DNA of 64,000 nt. It comes from DATLXU01 sp035575515 (GTDB lineage Bacteria; Acidobacteriota; Blastocatellia; UBA7656). The stretch is taken from contig DATLXU010000109.1 of assembly GCA_035575515.1 (NCBI GenBank), positions 23,557 to 87,556 on the forward strand. Direction: 5' to 3'. Position 1 is the first letter of the stretch. Each line of letters opens with the position of its first letter. Below, piece after piece: positions 32,794 through 41,486 of this stretch. The translations under genes and the position numbers were made by a program. Below the pieces are notes generated by a model, which was not told where the DNA came from, did not search any database, and saw only the letters and a program-made list of their open reading frames with translations.

Positions 32794-33265
32794 TGCGCAG
32801 CTTCTCGATGACTTCGCCCATCTTTTCGGGCGTGAGGTTTTCAAAGTATCGGTCGCCCACCTGCATCGCAACAGCCGTCCCGCAGGATGCAAGGCACTCG
32901 GTCACGTTCCAACTGAACATCCCGTCGGGCGTGATTTCGTCGGGCTTTGTGCCGAGTATGCGGCGCGCTTCTTCGATGCATTGGGTCGCGCCTTTCATCC
33001 AGCAACTGACATTGCGGCATATCTCAAGATGATATTTGCCGACGGGCTTCTTGCGCAGCAGCGTGTAAAAGGTCGCGACGCTCAGAATGTCTGAAGGCGG
33101 ATAGCCCATCAAGTTGCCGATGTATTCGGCGACTTCATCAGAAATCCAGCCGAACTCTCGCTGCGCCAGATGAAGCACAGGTATTACAGCCGCGCGCTTT
33201 TCGGGATAGTGGCTCAGTATCCGCTCATAACGACGCATCGCGTCTTCGCTGAATTCGATTGCCAT
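32786..33265 (-). CDS. nuoE: NADH-quinone oxidoreductase subunit E
   Basis: A 159-residue thioredoxin-like 2Fe-2S subunit (cluster N1a). The ligands are C83, C88, C124 and C128 (CRNVSC and CLASC). It forms the NADH-oxidising tip with NuoF. It begins 4 bases after the nuoBCD stop and overlaps nuoF by 8 bases, showing tight translational coupling. Confidence 0.95.
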   Translation of the reverse strand: MAIEFSEDAMRRYERILSHYPEKRAAVIPVLHLAQREFGWISDEVAEYIGNLMGYPPSDILSVATFYTLLRKKPVGKYHLEICRNVSCWMKGATQCIEEARRILGTKPDEITPDGMFSWNVTECLASCGTAVAMQVGDRYFENLTPEKMGEVIEKLRNE

Positions 33266-33269
33266 AGCT

Positions 33270-35585
33270 TTACCTGTCTAATTCTCCCGCCACGATGTTG
33301 TAGCTGCCGAGCGCCGCAATCGCATCGGCGACAAGATGGCCTTCGATCATCTTCGGGTAAGCCGCAAACAACGGGAAGCACGTCCCGCGACAGTGCACGC
33401 GCCACGGGCGCATCGAGCCGTCGCTTACGATGTAAAATCCAAGCTCGCCGTTGGCGGCTTCCGTGTAGCCATAGACTTCACCCGGCGGCGGTTGTATCCC
33501 GTGCATAACCAGCTTGAAGTGATTCATCAGGTCTTCGATGTTGGTATAGACGCCGCGCTTGGGCGGAAGCGTAATCCTTCTGTCATCAACCTGCACTGGC
33601 CCTTCAGGCAAATTCTCAAGCGCCTGATGGACGATTCTCAGGCTCTGCCGCATCTCTTCCATTCGCACTAGGTACCTGTCATACAGATCGCCGCGATTGC
33701 CTACCGGCACCTCAAAATCGAAATCGTCGTAGCCCGAATAAGGATGATTCTGGCGAATGTCGTAAGGCACGCCCGCCGCGCGCAGCATCGGCCCCGTGAA
33801 TCCCCAGTCAATCGCATCCTTCGCGCTGATTTCAGTCACGCCAACCGCGCGCTGTTTGAACAGGCGATTGTTCGTGTTCAGCTTGTGAACATCGTCAATA
33901 TATCGCGGCAACCGCTTCAAGACTTCGCGGCAGCGCGGAATGAAATCCTTCGGAATGTCCGAAGCAAGCCCGCCCACGCGAACATAGCTAACCATCATCC
34001 GCACGCCTGCGGTCATTTCGAGCAGATCATAAATCTCTTCGCGCGGCTCGAACGTGTACCAGAAATTCGTTATCGCGCCCAGATCAACGAGGTTCGTCCC
34101 GATGCAGACCATGTGATCCATTATGCGCGAAAGCTCTCCGAGTATGATGCGAATGTACTGCGCTCGCTTCGGCGCTTCGATGCCCAGCAGCTTTTCAACC
34201 GCGCACGCATAGCCGACGTTGTTCAGAAACGACGACATGTAATTCAGGCGATCCGTGTACGGGATGACCTGATTCCATTGATGTGTTTCGGCCATCTTCT
34301 CGAAACAGCGGTGCAGGTAGCCTATCTCAACATCCGCCTCGACAATCTTTTCGCCGTCTAATCGGCAGACGATGCGAAGCGTGCCGTGCGTGGCCGGATG
34401 CGACGGGCCTATGTTGACAATCGTAGGCTCAGGCGCAAGGCGATCTTGCTCGTGACCTTCCCATCGAGTCTTGTATTCAATCGGCAATTTGTAATCGCGC
34501 GAAAGCGGCGTTCGCGCGCCGGGATCGTGGTCTTTGCGCAGCGCGTGGCCGACGAATTCTTCGTGCGTGAGGATGCGGCGCAGGTCTGGATGATTACGGA
34601 AGCGAATGCCGAACATATCGAATGTCTCACGCTCCCACCAGTTCGCCGTCTTCCACACAGACGAGACGGAGTCAATTTCAGGAGCCGACTCCGCAAGCGG
34701 GACCTTAACGCGCGCGCGATGGCCGTGATCTATCGAGTAGAGGTGATAGACGACGTTGAATCGCTCTTCGCGTTTCTTTTCAGGATAGCCGAGATAATCC
34801 GCGCCCGTGATCGTGCTGAGCAGATCGAATTTAGTCGTTGGCTCTTCTTTGAGCGCGCGGCAGATTTCCGTTATGCGGTCAGGCCGAACGGTGATTGCGA
34901 GGTCGCCGCGAAAATCGTTTACGTCGAGAATTTCTTCTTTGAATCGGCCCTCCAAAAAACTGACGACTGGATTCTTGGGCGAAGCAGGCTCGCGCGTGAT
35001 TTGAACCAGATGCATAGCCTCGCGCGCCTGCTGTTCAGCGAGCAGCAACGGCTTTGGCGCGCTCTCGGTTATCTCTTTGCGCATACGCTCGCGCAACTGC
35101 TCACGCGCTTCGGCGTCGAGGATTGATTCCTTCTCGATCTCTTTTTGAATCATCATGACGGCCTGAAGCACGCCTTCAGGCGTAGGAGGGCAGCCCGGTA
35201 TATAAACGTCAACGGGGATGAATTCGTCAATGCCCTGCACGACGTGATAAGCGCGATAGAAGCCGCCCGAAGTCGCGCACGCGCCCATCGAGATGACCCA
35301 CTTCGGCTCAGGCATCTGGTCGTAGATTTTTTTCATGACCGGAACCATCTTATCGGTGATGGTTCCCATTACGAGCATCAAATCGGATTGACGAGGCGAG
35401 AAGCGCACGACCTCAGCGCCGAATCGCGCAAGGTCGTAGTGGGCCGAGACAACTGACATGAACTCAATGGCGCAGCAGGCCGTGCCGAACGGCATAGGCC
35501 AGAGCGACCCCTTGCGCGCCCAGTTGGCAAGCGCGCTCACTGTCGTGGTGATTATGTTTTCGCCAACCTTCGATTCAACAGCCAT
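33270..35585 (-). CDS. nuoBCD: NADH-quinone oxidoreductase subunits B, C and D fused
   Basis: A 771-residue triple fusion of the quinone-module subunits. The NuoB part (about 1-165) holds the N2 cluster ligands C37, C38, C103 and C132 (GTACCAIE, GACATSGG, PGCPPTPEG). The NuoC part (about 205-375) ends in ERETFDMFGIRF and RRILTHEEFVGHALRKD. The NuoD part (about 390-771) has GPSHPATHGTLRI and ends VAGELDR. All key regions look intact and there is no frameshift. NuoCD fusions are common; a BCD fusion is rarer. It is the first gene of the operon; nuoA is absent upstream. Confidence 0.95.
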   Translation of the reverse strand: MAVESKVGENIITTTVSALANWARKGSLWPMPFGTACCAIEFMSVVSAHYDLARFGAEVVRFSPRQSDLMLVMGTITDKMVPVMKKIYDQMPEPKWVISMGACATSGGFYRAYHVVQGIDEFIPVDVYIPGCPPTPEGVLQAVMMIQKEIEKESILDAEAREQLRERMRKEITESAPKPLLLAEQQAREAMHLVQITREPASPKNPVVSFLEGRFKEEILDVNDFRGDLAITVRPDRITEICRALKEEPTTKFDLLSTITGADYLGYPEKKREERFNVVYHLYSIDHGHRARVKVPLAESAPEIDSVSSVWKTANWWERETFDMFGIRFRNHPDLRRILTHEEFVGHALRKDHDPGARTPLSRDYKLPIEYKTRWEGHEQDRLAPEPTIVNIGPSHPATHGTLRIVCRLDGEKIVEADVEIGYLHRCFEKMAETHQWNQVIPYTDRLNYMSSFLNNVGYACAVEKLLGIEAPKRAQYIRIILGELSRIMDHMVCIGTNLVDLGAITNFWYTFEPREEIYDLLEMTAGVRMMVSYVRVGGLASDIPKDFIPRCREVLKRLPRYIDDVHKLNTNNRLFKQRAVGVTEISAKDAIDWGFTGPMLRAAGVPYDIRQNHPYSGYDDFDFEVPVGNRGDLYDRYLVRMEEMRQSLRIVHQALENLPEGPVQVDDRRITLPPKRGVYTNIEDLMNHFKLVMHGIQPPPGEVYGYTEAANGELGFYIVSDGSMRPWRVHCRGTCFPLFAAYPKMIEGHLVADAIAALGSYNIVAGELDR

Positions 35586-35789
35586 TAGTAACTCTCTTTC
35601 TTAAATGAAAGCCGCGCGCGGCGGCGCTCGTCTGATTGGCTTCAAATACCATTGCAATAAGTCCTAAAAAAATCTTATCGCCCGCATGGAGTCGAGTCAA
35701 ATTATCGCTTTTTTTCAGAATGCTGCTTTTCGAATCGGCTCAAGTCTGGTTCCCATAGCGACGATTTCAGCATCCAGGCGCAACGATTG

Positions 35790-35818
35790 AATCTACAGAC
35801 TGGATTCAACGTTGTCAA
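35790..35818 (-). promoter_or_regulatory. Promoter candidate of the nuo operon
   Basis: On the minus strand TTGACA (35818-35813), a 17-base spacer and TAGATT (35795-35790) would give a leader of about 200 bases before nuoBCD. The rest of the 303-base spacer 35586-35888 has no gene; it is AT-rich near 35660-35715. Confidence 0.45.
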
Positions 35819-35888
35819 CGAACGCGCACAAGGCAAGCTGTCCACAGATGTCAATTAAATCTGATTATATCATCGCGCAGTTTGAAAG

Positions 35889-36290
35889 CTAGGCGGGAAG
35901 GACCGTCACGACGATTTGCCTTTCGCGCGGGCCGTTCGATTCGACAAGCAAGACGCGCTGCCACGTTCCGAGCCGCAGCTTCCCTTTTTGAATGGGAACC
36001 GTGAGGCTCGCGCCGATGATTGAGCTAATCATATGGTCGGGCGCGTGACTCGGATCATGCGCGTGGCGGAACTTTATTTCGGGAATCATCTGCACGAGCG
36101 TATCCATCAAGTCTTCGTCCGTGCCTTCGATTGCTTCGCCCGTTGTGAGTCCCGCAGTCGTGTGCGCGACGAAGATGTTGCACAGACCATCATGGATTTC
36201 TGTTTGCGCGACGAACTTCTCAACACGGTCGGTTATGTCCAACACCTGCTTGTCGTGTCGAGTGGAGATGGTGATTTCAGTTGTAGGCAT
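35889..36290 (-). CDS. YjbQ (UPF0047) family protein
   Basis: A 133-residue trimeric-type protein of the YjbQ/UPF0047 family. Family landmarks are FVAHTTAGLTTGEAIEG, the His-rich HAHDPSHAPDHMISS and LGTWQRVLLVESNGPRERQ. Members show weak thiamine-phosphate synthase activity, and the true role is not settled. GAAGGTG precedes the ATG. It ends 9 bases upstream-side of an OsmC gene on the same strand, so these two are likely co-transcribed. Confidence 0.88.
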   Translation of the reverse strand: MPTTEITISTRHDKQVLDITDRVEKFVAQTEIHDGLCNIFVAHTTAGLTTGEAIEGTDEDLMDTLVQMIPEIKFRHAHDPSHAPDHMISSIIGASLTVPIQKGKLRLGTWQRVLLVESNGPRERQIVVTVLPA

Positions 36291-36299
36291 GGCGCACCT

Positions 36300-36719
36300 T
36301 CAATCCATAAAATCAACTATTGAGATTTCTGACGTGAGTGTGCGATGGACGGGGCATTTCTGGGCTATCTCAAGCAATCGCGCTTTCTGCTCATCGGTGA
36401 GCGGCCCTGTCACGGAGATGTATCTTTCGATGCGGTTAATCTGTCCCTGCTTGGTCGCGCACTCTTTGCAGTCCTCAGCGTGAATGCGCGAATTTCTGAG
36501 GCTCACTTCAACTTTTTCGAGAGGCCAGCCCTTTCGCCGCGCGTAGATTTGCAGCGTCATCGAAGTGCAAGCGCCGAGCGCAGCGAGCAGCAGCGAATAC
36601 GGATCAGGCCCGGCGTCGCTTCCGCCAACATCTTTCGGCTCATCTGCAATCAGCGTGTGCGACCCGGCGGTTATCTCCTGCTTCAAATAATCAACCGACT
36701 TGACGATTACTTCGGCCAT
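36300..36719 (-). CDS. OsmC family protein
   Basis: A 139-residue OsmC-superfamily protein with DPYSLLLAALGACTSMTLQIYARRK (only the family core is meant: LGACTS with its Cys) and a second Cys in AQKCPVHRTL. Both redox Cys positions are therefore present. It differs clearly from the OsmC protein at 14171-14611, so they are not recent duplicates. A perfect AAGGAGG precedes the ATG. Confidence 0.85.
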   Translation of the reverse strand: MAEVIVKSVDYLKQEITAGSHTLIADEPKDVGGSDAGPDPYSLLLAALGACTSMTLQIYARRKGWPLEKVEVSLRNSRIHAEDCKECATKQGQINRIERYISVTGPLTDEQKARLLEIAQKCPVHRTLTSEISIVDFMD

Positions 36720-36766
36720 AAGCGCCCTCCTTCATTTATGCACAAAGAAACACGAAGCAATAACGA

Positions 36767-38146
36767 TCAATCGTTCGTGCTCTTTGTGCCCTTTGTAGAT
36801 GGAACCTTATCCCTTTTTGTCGGCTTGTAATACTTTTTCCCGCGCAGGTATTCGGGCAGACACTCCATCTCGTCGGCGCGGCCCGATTCAAACAGGTGCG
36901 AGTATTGATAACCCTGCCCGTAACCGAATTGCTTCATCAGCGAAGTCGGCGCGTTGCGCAGGTGCATCGGCACAGGCTCGCGCTCGGTTTCCATCGCGTC
37001 GCGCTGCGCGGCTATGTATGCCTCAATCACTGCGTTTGATTTCGGCGCGAGCGCAAGATAAATCGTTGCCTCAGTTAGATGCAGCTTCGCTTCCGGTAGT
37101 CCCACGAAATGCGTCGCCTGCATCGCCGCTACTGCAATCGTTAGCGCAGCAGGGTCAGCCAATCCTATGTCTTCCGAAGCGAGAATGACCAGTCGCCTTG
37201 CGACAAACATCGGGTCTTCGCCCGACTCAAGCATTCGCGCCAGCCAGTAGACCGCCGCGTCTGCGTCAGAGTTGCGAACCGATTTGATGAATGCAGAAAT
37301 CAGATTGTAATGTTCTTCGCCCGCTTTGTCGTATCGAAGAGCGGCGCGCTGCATTGCCTCGCGCAGAACTTCTTCAGTTATAAATCGCGCGCCGATGCCG
37401 TCAGGCTCAGCAATTGAAACGGCAAGCTCAAGCGTGTTCAATGCGACTCGCGCATCGCCCGACGCGTATGCGGCTATTGTGCGCAGCACGTCATCAGGCG
37501 CGTCAACCCGAACATCGCCAAGGCCGCGCTCTTTATCTTCAAGCGCTCGCTTAAGTATCAAGATGATGTGCTCGACCGATAGCGGCTCAAGCACAAAGAC
37601 TTTCGAGCGCGACAACAATGCCGAGTTCACTTCAAACGAAGGGTTTTCGGTCGTCGCGCCAATCAGAATTATCGTTCCGTTTTCAACGTAAGGAAGAAAC
37701 GCATCCTGCTGAGCTTTGTTGAAGCGATGAATCTCGTCAATGAAGACGACTGTGCGGCGGCCCGACTGGCGGCGGTAGTCTGCGGCTTCAGCCATCACCT
37801 GCCGGACTTCTTTGATGCCGGATGAGACTGCGCTGAAGGGAACAAATCGCGCGGCGGTACTCTGTGCGATGAGGCTCGCAAGCGTGGTCTTTCCCGTGCC
37901 CGGAGGTCCCCAGAAGATGAGCGATTGAAGGCGGTCTTCTTCGATCATCTTTCGGAGCGCGCGGCCCGGCCCGATGATCTTTTCCTGACCCACGAATTCA
38001 TCGAGTGTGCGCGGGCGCATGCGGTCTGCAAGCGGGCGCGCATTGAGCAGGCCATCAAACGAAGGCTCAGCCTCTTCCTGCTCGTCAAACAGACCGCCAG
38101 CAAGCTCGCGAGTAGCTTTCAATGTCGCCTTCTTGAGTCTCGGCAT
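36767..38146 (-). CDS. rarA: Replication-associated recombination protein A (AAA+ ATPase)
   Basis: A 459-residue clamp-loader-like AAA+ protein (RarA/MgsA) that acts at stalled replication forks and single-strand DNA ends. Walker A is GPPGTGKTTL, Walker B is FIDEIHRF, sensor 1 is IGATTENPS, and the C-terminal MgsA tetramerisation region has HLRNAPT. The start is ATG 38146 with AGGGAG before it; the longer frame by 11 residues is rejected. It is divergent from the Lol-like cassette. Confidence 0.93.
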   Translation of the reverse strand: MPRLKKATLKATRELAGGLFDEQEEAEPSFDGLLNARPLADRMRPRTLDEFVGQEKIIGPGRALRKMIEEDRLQSLIFWGPPGTGKTTLASLIAQSTAARFVPFSAVSSGIKEVRQVMAEAADYRRQSGRRTVVFIDEIHRFNKAQQDAFLPYVENGTIILIGATTENPSFEVNSALLSRSKVFVLEPLSVEHIILILKRALEDKERGLGDVRVDAPDDVLRTIAAYASGDARVALNTLELAVSIAEPDGIGARFITEEVLREAMQRAALRYDKAGEEHYNLISAFIKSVRNSDADAAVYWLARMLESGEDPMFVARRLVILASEDIGLADPAALTIAVAAMQATHFVGLPEAKLHLTEATIYLALAPKSNAVIEAYIAAQRDAMETEREPVPMHLRNAPTSLMKQFGYGQGYQYSHLFESGRADEMECLPEYLRGKKYYKPTKRDKVPSTKGTKSTND

Positions 38147-38299
38147 AATCGCTCCCTTTTGAAATAGTAATGTCCACATAGCTTATTTATCAATCGAGCG
38201 GAATAGTTGCCCGATTCTCCCTGCGCTTAGATGCAACGGCGGGCTAAAAGATAGCGTCATAATTGACGCGCGGCGCGCGGCGCTGCTAGGATGGATTCG

Positions 38300-38329
38300 T
38301 TGACAGGCATTCCTCTCGTTTGTTAACGT
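38300..38329 (+). promoter_or_regulatory. Promoter candidate of the Lol-like cassette
   Basis: A perfect TTGACA at 38300-38305, followed after 18 bases by TAACGT (38324-38329), is a weak -10 match but is preceded by TGT. The predicted leader is about 55-60 bases. Confidence 0.4.
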
Positions 38330-38393
38330 TTAAGTTTGCTTCAATAGCGATGGCGGCCTCTGTCTGTTGCGCTTTTTCTCGGAGTAACTGATC

Positions 38394-39431
38394 GTGAAAG
38401 GTTTTCGCGTCCTCACTATTTTGGTCCTAGCCCTTGGGCTGTTAACGTCAGCCTGCATTAAGAAGGTGGCTGTCAATGAAGTGCTGCCCATCAAAGCAAC
38501 ACTGACCACTGATGAGCTGATTAATCGCATAAACACATACGCCGAAGTGCAAACATTCTCGGCAGATTCATACTTTCAAGTCATCAATTACTTTACGAAA
38601 GACGTGACGAAGGCCGACCAGTTCCCTGCCGCCATCGGCAAGCTCCGATTGAAAAGACCTGAAAATATTCGCGTTCAAGTCACCGCACCGGTTGTCGGGA
38701 AAAAAGTTGCGGATATGTTCAGCAATGGCGAGGGATTCAAGCTCGCAGTTTTTTACCCGGACGACAAACGAAGTTTTATCTACGGCAGCAATGTGAAAGA
38801 GATCGAGCGCATGGGCGCCGAAGAGGTTATGGATGTCAAAGACAAAGACATTCAGCGAGCGGGCGGACTGGTCAACATGCGGCCTCAGCACATCACCGAT
38901 GCATTCTTGATAAAGCCGATTACGGATCGCACAAGCGTCTTTAGGGAAGAAGTCCGTCAAACGGAGCCTTTGCCCGGCAGGAAAGACCGCTTGATTGAAC
39001 GCAGCTATTACGTCATTTATGTTTTTGAGAAAAACGAACAGGGAAATTCTGAACTGAGACGCAAGTTCTGGTTTGATCGCACGCAAGGAAATGCTCCCCT
39101 CGTCCGCCAGCAGACATTCGAGAACGGAAATGGCAGGCTCGCAAGCGACATAACCTATTCGGAATGGCACACGGTCGCCGGCACAAATCGCGAGTGGTTC
39201 GGCATCGCCGCGGTCGACCGCCGCGCCGACGGTTACAAGCTCGTGCTCGATATGGATAAAGAGACGATTGAGCTTAACGGCGATTTGCCTGAAACCGTTT
39301 TTCAGCTTGAGAACACGGATCACCTGAAGGAGATCAACATGGACGAGCCGCGAAAGACGAATGCAGAAACAGTGCCGAAAGCTCCCGCCAGTCAGAAACA
39401 AAAACCTAACTCGCTTATGCCGAAGCATTGA
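38394..39431 (+). CDS. Lipoprotein with LolA/LolB-type fold (DUF4292-like)
   Basis: A 345-residue lipoprotein starting at GTG, with GGAG 9 bases before it. The lipoprotein signal ends LLTSAC (Cys21). The mature part has the LolA/LolB-type pattern: repeated beta-strands such as GKLRLKRPENIRVQVTAPVVG and later RKFWFDRTQGNAPLVRQQTF. The C-terminal 30 residues are Lys/Pro/Glu-rich and probably disordered. As an anchored LolA-fold protein encoded with a LolCDE-like transporter and a soluble LolA-like protein, it could be the outer-membrane acceptor (LolB role). That role is inferred from context and fold only. Confidence 0.75.
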   Translation: MKGFRVLTILVLALGLLTSACIKKVAVNEVLPIKATLTTDELINRINTYAEVQTFSADSYFQVINYFTKDVTKADQFPAAIGKLRLKRPENIRVQVTAPVVGKKVADMFSNGEGFKLAVFYPDDKRSFIYGSNVKEIERMGAEEVMDVKDKDIQRAGGLVNMRPQHITDAFLIKPITDRTSVFREEVRQTEPLPGRKDRLIERSYYVIYVFEKNEQGNSELRRKFWFDRTQGNAPLVRQQTFENGNGRLASDITYSEWHTVAGTNREWFGIAAVDRRADGYKLVLDMDKETIELNGDLPETVFQLENTDHLKEINMDEPRKTNAETVPKAPASQKQKPNSLMPKH

Positions 39432-39434
39432 GAG

Positions 39435-40676
39435 ATGGACAGCCTCATTGTAGCCAACATAAAACAACGCCCGCTTCGCACCGCGATTGCTATCATAGGC
39501 GTCGCCTTGGGTGTTATTCTGGTGGTGCTCTTTGTGGGACTCGCGCGCGGACTTATGCGCGATGCGGCAGAGCGACAATCGAATGTTGACGCCGAAATAC
39601 GCTTCTTCGCCAAAGGTGATTCCGTCTTTGGCGCAAATCCTTTGATGCTTCGCGCGGGTCTTGCCAAAGAGTTCGTCGAAGGTAGACCTGAAACCGTGGC
39701 AACTGATGATGCAGGCAACCCGATAAAACTGGCTGACGGCTCGGTTGTGAAAATTCCTGCGAAGCCGAAGATCGAAGGCATTGCAGCGGCCTCTCCCGTT
39801 GGCGAATGGGTCAAGCCGAGCGTCGCAGGCATAGGATTTGAGCTTATTGACGGCATTGATTACTTGAGCTTCACCCAGACCACTCAATTGAAGATAGTCG
39901 AAGGCGACCCACTTGGCGACGGGCGCTCGATCAATCCGAAGTACAACACGCGATACGAAGCCATCGTTGATCGCTACTACGCCGAAAACAACAAGTCAAT
40001 TGATGGCCAGCCTGTCAAAGTCGGTAGCCGTATTGACTTGTTGGGGCACGAATTCACGGTGGTCGGCATCTACGAGCCTTCGATGCTTGCGCGCGTCAAG
40101 ATTCCGCTCTACACGATGCAGGAATTACTGGGCGGCGCCGACAACGCCGAAAATTGCACTTTCATAATGGTCAAGTGCATCAAGCCTGAGATGGCGCAGC
40201 AGGTCATCGCAGATTTGAAAAAGAATTACCCGGATGCAACGGTCGTGCACACGAGCGAGATACCCGCACTCTACTCGCAGGGCATCGGTCCAGTCGAAGT
40301 TTTTCTAAATGTAGTCATCGGGCTTGCTCTTGTGATAAGCACGCTCGTGATACTGCTCGGAATGTACACGACGATAATCGAGCGCACGCGCGAAATTGGA
40401 ATATTGAAAAGTCTCGGCGCGTCGAAGCGATTCATCGTGATGGCAATTGAGAAAGAAGCCGCGCTGATAAGCGCGCTTGGCGTCGCGTTCGGCTATCTCG
40501 TTGCGATAATCGGCAAGAATATCATTGAGGCAAACACAAGATTGAAATTTGACCTGCAGCCGAAGTGGTTATTGATCTCGGCAGGCATTGGACTGCTCGG
40601 CGGCATACTCGGCGCGCTTTATCCCGCGATGCGCGCGGCGAACCTCGATCCTGTCGAAGCGATAAGTTATGATTAA
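39435..40676 (+). CDS. ABC transporter permease, FtsX/LolC-E/MacB type
   Basis: A 413-residue inner-membrane permease. TM1 is at about 16-36, a large periplasmic MacB_PCD-like domain spans about 40-285, and three C-terminal helices follow at about 290-405, with ERTREIGILKSLGASKRFIV in the cytosolic loop (FtsX signature). The architecture matches LolC/LolE and MacB-like mechanotransmission transporters. It starts 3 bases after the lipoprotein stop. Only one permease is present, so it would act as a homodimer. Confidence 0.9.
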   Translation: MDSLIVANIKQRPLRTAIAIIGVALGVILVVLFVGLARGLMRDAAERQSNVDAEIRFFAKGDSVFGANPLMLRAGLAKEFVEGRPETVATDDAGNPIKLADGSVVKIPAKPKIEGIAAASPVGEWVKPSVAGIGFELIDGIDYLSFTQTTQLKIVEGDPLGDGRSINPKYNTRYEAIVDRYYAENNKSIDGQPVKVGSRIDLLGHEFTVVGIYEPSMLARVKIPLYTMQELLGGADNAENCTFIMVKCIKPEMAQQVIADLKKNYPDATVVHTSEIPALYSQGIGPVEVFLNVVIGLALVISTLVILLGMYTTIIERTREIGILKSLGASKRFIVMAIEKEAALISALGVAFGYLVAIIGKNIIEANTRLKFDLQPKWLLISAGIGLLGGILGALYPAMRAANLDPVEAISYD

Positions 40677-40677
40677 G

Positions 40678-40784
40678 CAGTGGCCAGGGGTCGGTGGTCA
40701 GGGTTCAGTGAATTTGAGATTTGATATTTCAGATTTGAAATTCATCCGATCCTGCCCCCTCCGACCTCTGACCACCGACCACTG
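40678..40784. repeat. Inverted heptanucleotide repeat (CAGTGGT type) between permease and ATPase genes
   Basis: Five period-7 units run at 40678-40712 (CAGTGGC, CAGGGGT, CGGTGGT, CAGGGTT, CAGTGAA). A reverse-complement arm of four to five units runs at about 40752-40784. Between them is an AT-rich stretch with repeated GATTTGA/ATTTGAAA words. It fills the whole gap inside the operon and removes any Shine-Dalgarno sequence from the ATPase gene. Confidence 0.75.
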
Positions 40785-40789
40785 TTTTT

Positions 40790-41482
40790 ATGGAGCCAGT
40801 CTTAGAGACAATTGATTTGAAGATGGTCTATCACGTTGGCAAGGTCGACGTGAATGCGCTGCGCGGCATAAGCGTCCAGATAGCGCCCGGCGAGTACGTC
40901 GCAATAATGGGTCCGTCTGGTTGCGGCAAGTCAACGTTTTTGCACATAGTCGGCGGGATGCTTCAGCCAACGTCGGGCAGCGTTATCATTGACGGCGAAA
41001 ACCTCACGCGGATGAGCGATGCTGAAAGGACTGACCTGAGGCGGCGCAAGATAGGGTTCGTATTTCAGCGGTTCAATCTCTTTCCTACGCTCACGGCAGA
41101 GGGCAACCTCAAACTGGCGGAGCGAATCCATTCAAGCAGCGCCAATGGCGGCAATCCTGAGCGTAGGCGCGAGGTGCTGAGACTTCTCAGGCTTGAAAAC
41201 AAGATGCACCACAAGCCGCTTGAACTATCAGGCGGAGAACAGCAACGCGTTGCGCTGGCTCGCGCGATAATCAATCAGCCAGCCATACTGCTGGCGGACG
41301 AACCGACGGGCAATCTCGACAGCGAGAATTCTCAGGTGGTGCTCGATATGCTGCGCAAACTGAATAAAGAGCTTGGGCAGACGATAATAATGATCACGCA
41401 CAACCCTGAGGCGGCGGCGCGAGCAGATAGAATAATAGAGATGCGCGACGGGCAAGTCGTAGGCGAGTCTGGCAGGAAGTGA
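40790..41482 (+). CDS. ABC transporter ATP-binding protein, LolD/MacB type
   Basis: A 230-residue ATPase: Walker A GPSGCGKST (about 43-51), Q-loop in FVFQRFNLFPTLTAEGN, signature LSGGEQQR, Walker B ILLADEPTGNLD and switch His in MITHNPEAA. The LFPTLTAEGN loop and overall size are typical of the LolD/MacB/FtsE subfamily that partners FtsX-type permeases. No Shine-Dalgarno sequence is seen because a repeat element ends 5 bases upstream of the ATG. Confidence 0.92.
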   Translation: MEPVLETIDLKMVYHVGKVDVNALRGISVQIAPGEYVAIMGPSGCGKSTFLHIVGGMLQPTSGSVIIDGENLTRMSDAERTDLRRRKIGFVFQRFNLFPTLTAEGNLKLAERIHSSSANGGNPERRREVLRLLRLENKMHHKPLELSGGEQQRVALARAIINQPAILLADEPTGNLDSENSQVVLDMLRKLNKELGQTIIMITHNPEAAARADRIIEMRDGQVVGESGRK

Positions 41483-41486
41483 AACG

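Noticed and set aside
38568..39887. 439-codon minus-strand open frame across the lipoprotein and permease genes
   Set aside because: It spans the junction of two well-supported plus-strand genes and has no recognisable motif; it is an antisense shadow.
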